This document shows, piece by piece, positions 6,526 to 14,003 of a stretch of 14,003 nucleotides of DNA. Under the pieces are notes generated by a model, which made no database searches, had not been told where the DNA came from, and saw nothing but the letters and a program-made list of their open reading frames with translations. Origin of the DNA: Candidatus Scatoplasma merdavium (GTDB taxonomy: Bacteria > Bacillota_I > Bacilli_A > RFN20 > CAG-288). Position numbers and translations under genes: made by a program. The stretch spans positions 1 to 14,003 of the forward strand of contig JADING010000078.1 of NCBI GenBank assembly GCA_017694135.1, in the 5' to 3' direction. Numbering within the stretch: position 1 is the stretch's first letter; each line of letters starts with the position of its first letter.

Positions 6526-8118
6526 TTAAGCGTTAACTACTTCGTGAATGGTTTTCTTAACTCCATCCTTTTCAAGCATAGAAATGAAGTATTCTTCAAC
6601 TTTTTTGCCGAGCTCTAATTTGGAAATATCTGTTCCAAAAATAGTGGTGTTGGAGAGAATCTCTTTGAGTTCACCGTTGTATTTCATACTTTCTTTAATA
6701 GGTTCGACGATCTTAGTAAGAACCGGGGTCATCGGATCAGGAGAAAGTTCAAACGGTTGAAGTTCATCATTAAGAGCTAAAAGGTATCTGCACCAAGTAG
6801 CGATAGCAAGAGGAATAAACTTAAGATCGCCTTCGTTTAATTCTTTACTAGCTAAATACGCTTTGATAGTTTCGCCGTATCTAACCGGAACTTTCTGCGA
6901 AGTATCGGTAGCGATACGTTGAGGAGTATCAGGAATAGCCTTATTAGGCAAACGAACATACAAGACCTCATCTAAGAACTTTTGCGGAGAGATAATGCCA
7001 GGATCAACAACGACCTTCATACCTTCACTTCCAATGCCCTTGATAAGCTTAACTAAATCTTCGTTTTCCATTTCTGAAGCGATGGAGGTATACCCTAACA
7101 AGCAGCCAGAGACAGCTAAAGCTGTGTGAAGCGGATTCAAGCAAGTGGTAACTTTCATAGTTTCGACTTTATTGACCGTTTCTCTAGTAGTGAAATAGAC
7201 ACCCGCTTTTTCTAAGCACGGACGTCCGTTAGGGAACTTATCTTCAATGACTAAGTACTCAGAAACTTCCGAATTAACAAACGGAGCGATATAAGTGTGG
7301 CGAGCAGTAGTGATTGGAGACATATTTGTGAAACCGAGCTTTTCGATTTCTTCTTCAACTTCCTTAGCCGGACGAGGAGTAATCTTATCAATCATAGACC
7401 ACGGGAATGAAACCTTAGTCTCATCGGTTAAATAAGAAATGAACCCATCATCAACATAGCCTTTTTCTAACCACTTTTTCGCAACAGTTAAAACAGAATC
7501 CATGAGCTTTTCACCATTGTGAGAGCAGTTATCCATACTGACAATAGCAATAGGATACTTACCAGCTTTGTAGCGGCACAAAAGCAAAGAACAAACCAAT
7601 GACATAGCGTGCTTAACATTGCTCGGTCCATTGGCAAAATCATCTTGAACTAAAGGAGTATATTCACCTTTAATATCTTTCAATGCATAGCCTTTTTCAG
7701 TGATTGTAAATGAGACCATCTGCAAAGAAGGATTAGAGAAATACTTCTCCATAGTTTTGTAATCTTTGTAGTCTTGATGGCAAACCAAACCTTGAGCTAC
7801 AGAACCAACAACGCGATAGGATGTTGGTTTATTAGCAGCTAAAGTAGCTAACAAAGTGAGATTGTCGTTAGGAATATAAATCTTTTGAATAATTTCGTCA
7901 TCGAAAGTATCGCAAGCGATAATACCCTTACTAGCTAAACCTTTGTCTAAAAGATCATCTTGTAAGCGCGCGATATATCCGCGGAAAATATTACCAGCAC
8001 CGAAGTGAATCCAAATGGGATTCTCAACGGTTTCTTCCTGCATTTTTTTAACGTCATATTCAGGAACTTGTATTCCCGCTTTAGCAATTTCCGGAAGCGA
8101 TTTTATATTTAAATTCAT
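6526..8118 (-). CDS. uxuB: D-fructuronate reductase (mannonate oxidoreductase), mannitol dehydrogenase family
   Basis: This cytosolic enzyme interconverts D-fructuronate and D-mannonate with NAD(H), EC 1.1.1.57. The 530-aa protein has an N-terminal Rossmann region with HFGAGNIFRGY (38-48), the family motif SMDNCSHNG (194-202), and the catalytic pattern Lys322, Asn328 and His331 in MKVTTCLNPLH, as in polyol-specific long-chain dehydrogenases. It is a little longer than the E. coli enzyme. The gene starts six bases after uxuA ends, and its AAAGGAG lies within the last uxuA codons, so the two are translationally coupled. Adjacency to mannonate dehydratase supports fructuronate over mannitol, tagaturonate or arabinitol as substrate; sequence alone would leave that open. 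Confidence 0.92.
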   Translation of the reverse strand: MNLNIKSLPEIAKAGIQVPEYDVKKMQEETVENPIWIHFGAGNIFRGYIARLQDDLLDKGLASKGIIACDTFDDEIIQKIYIPNDNLTLLATLAANKPTSYRVVGSVAQGLVCHQDYKDYKTMEKYFSNPSLQMVSFTITEKGYALKDIKGEYTPLVQDDFANGPSNVKHAMSLVCSLLLCRYKAGKYPIAIVSMDNCSHNGEKLMDSVLTVAKKWLEKGYVDDGFISYLTDETKVSFPWSMIDKITPRPAKEVEEEIEKLGFTNMSPITTARHTYIAPFVNSEVSEYLVIEDKFPNGRPCLEKAGVYFTTRETVNKVETMKVTTCLNPLHTALAVSGCLLGYTSIASEMENEDLVKLIKGIGSEGMKVVVDPGIISPQKFLDEVLYVRLPNKAIPDTPQRIATDTSQKVPVRYGETIKAYLASKELNEGDLKFIPLAIATWCRYLLALNDELQPFELSPDPMTPVLTKIVEPIKESMKYNGELKEILSNTTIFGTDISKLELGKKVEEYFISMLEKDGVKKTIHEVVNA

Positions 8119-8124
8119 CGCTAA

Positions 8125-9198
8125 TTATTCTCCTTTATGAGCTTTATCGATAGCTTCCCAAAGACCTAATAAGTAAGAAGCACCTAAAGCTCTGTCATAT
8201 AAACCATATCCAGGCATGGCCTTTTCATCCCAAATCATACGGCCATGGTCAGGGCGAATAACTCCATCGAAACCAGTTTCATACAAGGTCTTCATAATCT
8301 TATACATATCGATAGATCCATCGTATGAATAGTGAGCAGCCTCTTCAAAATCACGAGGAGAGTTGTACTTTAAGTTGCGAACGTGTGCGAAATGGATACG
8401 CCCTTTGCAAGCTTTAATAAGCTCAATTAAATCGTTGTGTTGATTTGAACCTAAAGAACCGGTGCACAAAGTAAGACCGTTAAACGGTGCATCGACAGCT
8501 TTGAGCATCTTAAGAATCTTATCTTTACCAGTAATAATACGCGGCAAGCCGAAGATAGGCCATGCCGGATCATCCGGGTGAATTGCCATTTTAATATCGT
8601 ATTTTTCGCAGACAGGTTGAATAGCCTTTAAGAAATAAACCAAGTTATCAAAAAGCTTTTCTTCCGTCACATCTTTGTAAGCCTCAAACAATTCTTTAAG
8701 TCGGGCGAGACGTTCAGGTTCCCAGCCAGGCATAACGAAGCCATTAGAATTCTTAGTTAAAGAATCAAACATAGTTTGCGGATTAATCTTATCGATTTCA
8801 TCTTGATTGTAAGCTAAGACAGTGGCGCCATCAGCTCTAACTCTAGCGAGTTCGCTTCTAGTCCAGTCAAAGACAGGCATAAAGTTATAGCAAACTAAAT
8901 GAATGTCAGCTTTACCTAAGTTCTCTAAAGTTTCAATGTAATTTTGAATGTATTTGTCACGGCTAGGACGGCCGATTTTAATATCATCATGAATATTGAC
9001 AGATTCGATACCATCTAAGGCCAAACCAGAATCTTCAACTTCTTTCTTTAAAGCGAGAATCTCATCTAAAGTCCAAAGTTCCCCGGCTTGTTTTCCATAA
9101 AGAGTAGTAATAACACCGTGAACACCAGCAATTTGACGAATCTGCTTCAAGGTAACGGTATCGTATTTGCTACCGTACCAACGTAAAGTCATTCTCAT
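8125..9198 (-). CDS. uxuA: D-mannonate dehydratase
   Basis: UxuA removes water from D-mannonate to give 2-keto-3-deoxygluconate, EC 4.2.1.8, in a metal-dependent TIM-barrel. The 357-aa protein begins MRMTLRWYG, as the family usually does, and carries AIHPDDPAWPIFGLPRI, TLCTGSLGSN, HFAHVRN and IRPDHGRM, which hold the expected metal-binding His, Cys and Asp residues. Length is normal for Firmicutes. The first ATG is preferred because AGGAGG (9207-9212) is eight bases upstream; the ATG two codons later would be too distant. The gene follows the metalloprotease-like gene at 20 bases and overlaps the uxuB ribosome site. KdgK and KdgA, needed for the next steps, are not in the window. Confidence 0.96.
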   Translation of the reverse strand: MRMTLRWYGSKYDTVTLKQIRQIAGVHGVITTLYGKQAGELWTLDEILALKKEVEDSGLALDGIESVNIHDDIKIGRPSRDKYIQNYIETLENLGKADIHLVCYNFMPVFDWTRSELARVRADGATVLAYNQDEIDKINPQTMFDSLTKNSNGFVMPGWEPERLARLKELFEAYKDVTEEKLFDNLVYFLKAIQPVCEKYDIKMAIHPDDPAWPIFGLPRIITGKDKILKMLKAVDAPFNGLTLCTGSLGSNQHNDLIELIKACKGRIHFAHVRNLKYNSPRDFEEAAHYSYDGSIDMYKIMKTLYETGFDGVIRPDHGRMIWDEKAMPGYGLYDRALGASYLLGLWEAIDKAHKGE

Positions 9199-9218
9199 AG
9201 ATTTTTCCTCCTATTTTT

Positions 9219-9830
9219 CTATTTTGAACCAGTAAACGAATAAATCTTATTAAATACCAGCGGATTAAACGGCAAATCCGTAAGTATCTTAGAGAAATGA
9301 ACCGCTCCTATTTCTTCCAAAACAGAGAGCTTAGTTTTCACTTTAATAAAACCGAGTATTTTTGTCGGGAACATCGCTGTATCGACGTAAGTGTCCGGAT
9401 GAATTGCCTGCATAGCGTGAAAGAGCTCGTGAGCAATGACAGTTTGAGCGACTTTTCTTTCATCAATCAAATTCTCTAAAGAGTTTTCACGTATGTAAGA
9501 AATGATTTTGTTTAAAACAAACATATTGATAGATATTTGTTTTTTCTTAAGTGAATAATTACCGATGTAGTTATGAGCAAAAGAATCTTTCTCTTCTATA
9601 TAAACAACATCGACGCCGAGCATTTGAGCGTAAAATGCCGGTTGTTTATCTTCACCAAAATCACGTCTAAGTTCATCTTTAAACTGTTCGCAGACAGCGA
9701 TTACATTGGATATAATTTCTTTTTTCTGCTCAAGCGGGAACTTGTTAGCTCCCGCTGAATTGAGCATACTCAAATAGTAATCTAAATCTGGCTTATCGAT
9801 GAATTTTTTTACTTTATCTTCGATCCTCAT
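9219..9830 (-). CDS. Putative cytosolic zinc metalloprotease (HExxH), function unknown
   Basis: The 203-aa product has no signal peptide or membrane helix. It contains HELFHAMQ (residues 134-141), a zinc-binding HExxH helix, and 34 residues later LEEIGAVHF, whose Glu172 or Glu173 could be the third ligand as in gluzincins. The N-terminal half is helical and charged and not recognised. The gene starts six bases after the hyuA-like gene and has no clear ribosome site, so translation is probably coupled to the gene before it; uxuA follows at 20 bases. The position inside a sugar-acid operon is unexpected. It may act on an operon protein or be a non-proteolytic metal protein. The motif is seen; the role is open. 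Confidence 0.75.
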   Translation of the reverse strand: MRIEDKVKKFIDKPDLDYYLSMLNSAGANKFPLEQKKEIISNVIAVCEQFKDELRRDFGEDKQPAFYAQMLGVDVVYIEEKDSFAHNYIGNYSLKKKQISINMFVLNKIISYIRENSLENLIDERKVAQTVIAHELFHAMQAIHPDTYVDTAMFPTKILGFIKVKTKLSVLEEIGAVHFSKILTDLPFNPLVFNKIYSFTGSK

Positions 9831-9836
9831 ATTGCA

Positions 9837-11975
9837 TTACATCACACCGTTGCGGCCACCGACAACGCAGATTTCATCTTCCGGTTTCAAATCGGTTAAT
9901 TCCATGGTGGCTAAACCGACAACCTGTTCAATGGTAGCTAAACCGGAATAGTCAATGACGCGACCTTTATTAATGATGTAAATATCAGGATTAATACGGA
10001 TTTCTGAGGAGAAATTACCACAGGTATCCCAGAGGGTTTTAACAGCTTGTTTAAGTTTGCCGAAAGTGGTCTTAACTAAATCACCTTCAGAACGCTGAAC
10101 TTTAACGAAGCCTTTAGAATCGATAATACGGAGAGAACGAGAGTTCTTAACCATAGCTTCAGTAACGAAAGTCTTTCCGTTAGTGTAAGCCATCTTAACT
10201 TCGACGTTAGGAGTGTTGTAAGTGCCTTTAGCAATTTCAAGCGCTTCTTTATCATCGACTCTCTTTTGTAAATCGGTAGTCTTAACTTCGGTTGAACCCA
10301 TAGCGATAGCAGTGACTTTCTGGGTAGTATCATCGATTTCTAAGAAGATTTCGACTGAATCAGGGACAGCACCGGACTGAATAGCGCGAGCCTTAGCTTC
10401 TTTCTTAATAGCAGCGATATCTTCCAAAGTCGGATTAGGAATAGTACGTTCAACCATTTCTCTAACCATAGCCAAAGCGACACCGATAGAGGAGATGATT
10501 TCAGCATCAGGCGGAATCTGGCAACGGAAGCCCATCAACTTACCAGTGTAAGCGAGCAAAGTACCAGCACCACCACCAGCGCCGACTAAAACGATTTGAT
10601 CTCTTTCGAGCTTGTATTTAGCAATGAGTTCTTCGATGACCGGTTTAATCTTGTTGCAAGAAGTTTCCAAAATCTTTGTGGCAGTTTCTTCAACAGTAGA
10701 ACCAATGTAATCAGCCAAAACTTTAATAGCCTTGTAAGAAGCTTCGTAAGAACCCTTAGCAAAATCATTGTCAGCTAAGAGCTTCAAAGCGTTAGCGGCA
10801 CAAGTATTGGTGATAGCGATAGATTTGCCGTTAGATAATTTAATAGAGACGTAATCATCAGGGTCATTTTCACGCGGTTTGATGAATTCGACAGAAGCTT
10901 TATCATCAATCAAGCTAGGATCGGTGAAAGCAGCGTATTCCAAATCAGCAATGTGAGCGGAACGAGGACCGACATCAATGACACCGTGTTCTTTATTGGC
11001 GCGAACCATAGAACCACCAGCAACACCTAAAACGCGAACATCTAATGAGTTAACGTAAGTACGATGGCCACCTAAAATAGAATAGTCAACAGCAGGACGG
11101 CCATTTTTAATAACACCAATATTAGTAGTAGTACCACCGACTTCAAAATAAATACCATTAGAAGCGCGGAGATACATTAAAGCGCCCATAACAGAAGCAG
11201 CCGGACCAGATAACATGGTCAAAATAGGACGCTTCTTCATTTCTTTAACTTCCATAACACCGCCGTCACCACGCATGATCATAAGCGGAACTTTAACGCC
11301 GGCTTCTCTAACCGCAGATTCAGTGGAATTAGCGGTATCTAACATCTTCGGCAAAATAGAAGCGTTAATAGCGGCAGTTTGAGTACGGACTTGTAAGCCG
11401 TAAAGCTTAGTAATTTCAGAAGCAGCAGTGGAAAGTAGATTCTTCTTTTCCGCTTCTTCAGAAACGATTTTTTCTTCTTTCATATCGTCGACACCGAAAG
11501 CCTTAGAAGCGACGATAACCTTCGCTCCTTCAGCAACTAAATCGTTAATTGCGTTGTCGACATTGGTCGCAAACGAAGTCTTCTTATCTTTAATATTGAT
11601 ATAGCGACTCGAAACCTCAATCTTTTTGTTGTTACCTAAATCGATGTTTTGGAGTTTAGTTTGTCTTTTAACCATCCAGCCAGACAAACCGCCACCGCCC
11701 ATACCGATAATACCAACCTTAGCGACGTCGCCTTCAATTAAAGCGTTAGTAGCTTGGGTTGTGGAGTGAGCGATGAAAATGACTTCATCCGGAGAAATGT
11801 TATTTTTCTCGATACATTTTTTGAAAGCGTCAATAACGCCTTGAGCGACACCTTTAGGGTGATGATGTGTAGTCTTAACTTCAGCTTCGCCGACAATAGA
11901 GTTATCGGCATTATCGATGGCAACAGCTTTTGTATGTGTACCACCAACGTCAATACCTATACGAATATTTCTCAT
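9837..11975 (-). CDS. Hydantoinase/oxoprolinase-family ASKHA protein (HyuA-like)
   Basis: The 712-aa protein has an ATP-binding ASKHA fold shared with N-methylhydantoinase A, 5-oxoprolinase and acetone carboxylase subunits. Visible in order are IGIDVGGTHTKAVAID (phosphate loop, 6-21), STTQATNALIEG (71-82), RGDGGVM (235-241), LSGPAAS (255-261), EVGGTTTNIGV (278-288) and VGAGGGAGT (464-472), followed by a C-terminal domain of about 200 residues. No HyuB partner is encoded nearby, so classic hydantoin or oxoproline hydrolysis is not assured. Its place between the transporter and uxuAB suggests ATP-dependent opening or activation of a carboxylated cyclic substrate such as a lactone or lactam (inference). 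AGGAGG (11995-12000) is 19 bases from the only in-frame ATG, unusually far. Confidence 0.9.
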   Translation of the reverse strand: MRNIRIGIDVGGTHTKAVAIDNADNSIVGEAEVKTTHHHPKGVAQGVIDAFKKCIEKNNISPDEVIFIAHSTTQATNALIEGDVAKVGIIGMGGGGLSGWMVKRQTKLQNIDLGNNKKIEVSSRYINIKDKKTSFATNVDNAINDLVAEGAKVIVASKAFGVDDMKEEKIVSEEAEKKNLLSTAASEITKLYGLQVRTQTAAINASILPKMLDTANSTESAVREAGVKVPLMIMRGDGGVMEVKEMKKRPILTMLSGPAASVMGALMYLRASNGIYFEVGGTTTNIGVIKNGRPAVDYSILGGHRTYVNSLDVRVLGVAGGSMVRANKEHGVIDVGPRSAHIADLEYAAFTDPSLIDDKASVEFIKPRENDPDDYVSIKLSNGKSIAITNTCAANALKLLADNDFAKGSYEASYKAIKVLADYIGSTVEETATKILETSCNKIKPVIEELIAKYKLERDQIVLVGAGGGAGTLLAYTGKLMGFRCQIPPDAEIISSIGVALAMVREMVERTIPNPTLEDIAAIKKEAKARAIQSGAVPDSVEIFLEIDDTTQKVTAIAMGSTEVKTTDLQKRVDDKEALEIAKGTYNTPNVEVKMAYTNGKTFVTEAMVKNSRSLRIIDSKGFVKVQRSEGDLVKTTFGKLKQAVKTLWDTCGNFSSEIRINPDIYIINKGRVIDYSGLATIEQVVGLATMELTDLKPEDEICVVGGRNGVM

Positions 11976-12019
11976 AGTAATCTTTCTTTCTATTCCTCCT
12001 CTGGTGAGGCTCCTTTTTT

Positions 12020-12056
12020 AAAAACAGTAGCCCAGCCCACTAAAGAGCTGGACTAC
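12020..12056 (-). terminator. Intra-operon terminator/attenuator between transporter and hyuA-like gene
   Basis: On the minus strand GTAGTCCAGC (12047-12056) pairs with GCTGGGCTAC (12027-12036), ten pairs with one G-U, around a ten-base loop, and TGTTTTT follows. This is a strong stem inside the 110-base gap. It probably lets only part of the transcripts pass into hyuA-uxuB, or protects the transporter message 3' end. A further small hairpin CCTC-acca-GAGG (11998-12009) touches the AGGAGG of the next gene. Confidence 0.8.
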
Positions 12057-12085
12057 ACTAAATTTATTTGATTGTTGTTTGTGGA

Positions 12086-13597
12086 TTAGAGCATTAACAA
12101 CAGATAGCCTAAGGCCATGACAATGCCGCAAGTGACCCAACCCCAAACGATGTTGGTCTTGATGTAAACGTTAGGTTCTAACTTCGAATACGACAAGGCC
12201 CACATACCCCAAGACTGTGTCGGGCAGCACTGAGCGGTGATGGCAACAGGCTGGACGTAGAACAAGACTAAGAGTAACGGAGTGAGTCCAGAAGCGTTAG
12301 AAGCAATGATAGGACCTAAAACGGAAGCGACAGCAATACCAGAACCCCAAACCATGAACGGACCTCTGAATAAGGCACCCGGAGCTAAGGCGATGAAGAT
12401 GATTAAGATAATCCAAGGATAATCGTTAATCCAATCCAAACCACCGTTTAAAGCTTGTTGGAAGATAGGGGCAGCTAACTTGTTAGCAGCAGTGGAGAAG
12501 CAGTTCATCATCAACAACATACCGATTAACAAAGCGACATCGGAGAAGCCGTTGAAGAGGGTTTTTTGAGTCATGGCAACAGCCTTCTTATAAGACTTGA
12601 GATTTCCTGTGAGTAACAAGCCAAAGAAGATACCAACAATAAACAAGAAGATCGGAGCAAATTCAACGAATCTGTGATAAACATTGTTAGTGGTGTCATT
12701 TTCAGGTAAGAATAAGTTAGGAATGGTGATAACTAAACCGAAAATAATAGGGATAAACGGAACGATGAATGTCCAGTTGGAAACGGGCTTTTCAGGAGAT
12801 TCACCGTTTTCATCAACCTCATAATCATCACTAGCTTCAGCGGAAGTCATAGCCCAAGCTTTGACCTTGTCTTTAGCAAAGTGGAAGTTGAATAAAATGT
12901 AACCAAGCATGATGGCAACATGGATTAAGAATGAAAGCCATGTCCAGATGGTGAAGTCAGAAATGAAACCTGGGAGGTCCCAAATCGCGGAGAATAAACC
13001 GTTGCCTGAGAACTGTGACGAATAACCAGTGTTAACGTACATACCAGCAGCAACCGAGAACATAAATGAACCGACAGCAATCTTCTTAGAAACACCGATT
13101 GATAAGAGAATCGGGAGAATGATCGCGCCGATAGCCATAACGGAACCCGGACCGAAGATGGAAGTGAAGATTAACGCCGAAACGACAGAAACTAAGCAGA
13201 CGGTAACAAGTTGACGGCTGCCAGATAATTCGACAACCTTACGAATTAAGGCTTTAGCGATACCGGTATCGACAACGACTCTACCGAACCAAGACGCAAA
13301 GATAATGATAGCGGTAGTAGTACCGTAGCCGATAGGACCGTCAGAGAAGACAGTATTAAGGTTACCGACAATGTTTGCCCAAACATCAAAGAAGCCAGGG
13401 CCGGAGACACCACCATGAACAGCAGGATCCCAAGCGTGAACAAGATCAGTAACAGACCAAATAGTACCAAACAAGAACCATGCGACTGAAATTATCGTCA
13501 AACCAATAATAAGGTTACCACCCTTCATCAAGTAGTAGACGAAGGTAATCAACGATAACAACAGTAACACGGCTAAGATAATAGCTAGTGCTTGCAT
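12086..13597 (-). CDS. Polytopic organic-acid transporter, IT/GntP/CitM-like
   Basis: This integral membrane protein of 503 aa has about 11-13 hydrophobic segments, beginning at the N-terminus. Two re-entrant-like glycine/proline motifs in the two halves, SIFGPGSVMAIGAIILP (146-162) and LAPGALFRGPFMVWGSG (404-420), recall the duplicated fold of the ion-transporter superfamily that carries gluconate, citrate and dicarboxylates with Na+ or H+. A hydrophilic acidic loop (about 240-272) separates the halves. A conserved-looking QCCPTQSWGMW lies near the end. As first gene of the operon, before hyuA and uxuAB, it is a good candidate for uptake of the organic acid that the operon degrades. Exact substrate and family are uncertain; AAAGGAA precedes the ATG by 11 bases. 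Confidence 0.8.
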   Translation of the reverse strand: MQALAIILAVLLLLSLITFVYYLMKGGNLIIGLTIISVAWFLFGTIWSVTDLVHAWDPAVHGGVSGPGFFDVWANIVGNLNTVFSDGPIGYGTTTAIIIFASWFGRVVVDTGIAKALIRKVVELSGSRQLVTVCLVSVVSALIFTSIFGPGSVMAIGAIILPILLSIGVSKKIAVGSFMFSVAAGMYVNTGYSSQFSGNGLFSAIWDLPGFISDFTIWTWLSFLIHVAIMLGYILFNFHFAKDKVKAWAMTSAEASDDYEVDENGESPEKPVSNWTFIVPFIPIIFGLVITIPNLFLPENDTTNNVYHRFVEFAPIFLFIVGIFFGLLLTGNLKSYKKAVAMTQKTLFNGFSDVALLIGMLLMMNCFSTAANKLAAPIFQQALNGGLDWINDYPWIILIIFIALAPGALFRGPFMVWGSGIAVASVLGPIIASNASGLTPLLLVLFYVQPVAITAQCCPTQSWGMWALSYSKLEPNVYIKTNIVWGWVTCGIVMALGYLLLML

Positions 13598-13677
13598 GAA
13601 ATGTTGAATTCCTTTCTTTTAAAAATTAAGTTTTTTCCGTTCCCAAATTTTCTAAACGAATAATTAAATAACAGCTA

Positions 13678-13695
13678 TCACAGGAAATTTGCCAT
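13678..13695 (-). other. Possible five-codon leader frame (MANFL)
   Basis: ATG GCA AAT TTC CTG is closed by tandem TGA TAG. An AAAGGGG (13703-13709) lies seven bases before the ATG. It sits in the message leader of the transporter. It may be a leader peptide, but so short a frame can be chance. Confidence 0.25.
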
Positions 13696-13727
13696 AATGA
13701 AACCCCTTTCACTTCTTCACGTCTAAA

Positions 13728-13756
13728 ATTGTAAATGTTGTAAACAAACTAATCAA
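13728..13756 (-). promoter_or_regulatory. Promoter of the transporter-hyuA-uxuAB operon
   Basis: On the minus strand TTGATT (13751-13756) and TACAAT (13728-13733) are 17 bases apart. A direct repeat TTTACAACA/TTTACAATT overlaps the -10 end (13729-13745) and could be an operator. The start codon follows after about 130 bases. Confidence 0.6.
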
Positions 13757-13804
13757 CAACTCAAAAAAACGACAAAACACGAATGATAGAAAAAAGCGAA
13801 ACAA

Positions 13805-13820
13805 ACTTACGCTTGCAAGC
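13805..13820 (-). promoter_or_regulatory. cre-like site with a perfect 10-bp palindrome
   Basis: GCTTGCAAGC (13811-13820) is a perfect palindrome. On the minus strand TTGCAAGCGTAAGT (13805-13818) fits the CcpA cre consensus at all but one fixed position (final C is T). It lies about 50 bases upstream of the -35, so it could serve CcpA or a LacI/GntR-type regulator of sugar-acid genes. Confidence 0.4.
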
Positions 13821-14003
13821 ACAACAAACTTGTAACATTTTCCTCTTGGTGGAAGTTTTGACTAAAGGCACAATATTTAAGATGCAAAAACGCGAAAACC
13901 AGTTGTTAAAAAAGATAAATTAAGCATTGACTCAGCGCAAAACAGGTAACCTAAAACCAAAAAATAACCCTTAAATACATACCCCCACAATTTTATATAA
14001 AAA

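Larger units (their letters stand above)
13598..14003 (-). other. Long non-coding leader and control region of the operon
   Basis: No gene fits these 406 bases on either strand. On the minus strand, going downstream, the region holds a GCTTGCAAGC palindrome with a cre-like match, a promoter with a 17-base spacer, an AAAGGGG site before a 5-codon frame, and the transporter ribosome site. A 7-base AT-rich pairing (13644-13650 with 13685-13691) is possible in the message. The untranslated leader is about 120 bases, long enough for control at the RNA level. No known riboswitch is recognised. Confidence 0.6.

Noticed and set aside
9573..12071. Opposite-strand and alternative-frame open readings over the hyuA-like and metalloprotease genes
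   Set aside because: They lack ribosome sites and family motifs and have odd composition; they are shadows of the genes on the minus strand.
13858..13932. Forward promoter for a gene to the right (TTGACT at 13858 and 13927)
   Set aside because: No acceptable -10 hexamer at 16-18 bases from either, and no coding start is seen before the window ends.

Overview
The window is AT-rich Bacillota-type DNA. Shine-Dalgarno sites are strong (AGGAGG, AAGGAG, GGAGGG). UGA is an ordinary stop, because every gene reads through in code 11 and uses TGG for Trp. The mixture of a PepC peptidase, FtsX/MacB-type permeases, tiny and large lipoproteins, a DUF4143 ATPase and a uronate operon suits a gut-associated low-GC Firmicute, perhaps an Erysipelotrichales-like or uncultured Bacilli lineage. 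The lineage is inference; no rRNA or other marker gene is present.

Left part (1-4335, + strand): the 3' part of an FtsX-like ABC permease that is open at the window edge, then a complete bleomycin-hydrolase-type aminopeptidase (pepC) with its own terminator. About 250 bases of mostly gene-free DNA follow, ending in three copies of a 26-nt sequence at an exact 34-nt period. These lie directly upstream of a DUF4143/AAA ATPase, whose likely start is at 2986 rather than at the upstream ATG at 2935.

Middle part (4336-6503, - strand): a decayed region. It holds a nested inverted repeat, a frameshifted remnant of a second FtsX-type permease, a 472-aa lipoprotein of unknown function whose frame runs across one TGA into the permease remnant, and a 37-aa lipoprotein that is too short for routine gene calling. 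A well-formed promoter precedes the lipoproteins.

Right part (6504-14003, - strand): an apparent catabolic operon. In transcription order it holds a long leader with a promoter and operator-like repeats, a polytopic IT/GntP-like transporter, a terminator-like hairpin, a stand-alone hydantoinase/oxoprolinase-family ASKHA protein, a cytosolic HExxH putative metalloprotease, uxuA (mannonate dehydratase) and uxuB (fructuronate reductase), closed by an intrinsic terminator. UxuB and UxuA are the two steps that turn D-fructuronate into 2-keto-3-deoxygluconate. The transporter, HyuA-like protein and metalloprotease do not belong to the textbook pathway, and they make this operon the most interesting part of the window. 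The left genes look clearly more AT-rich than the operon genes.
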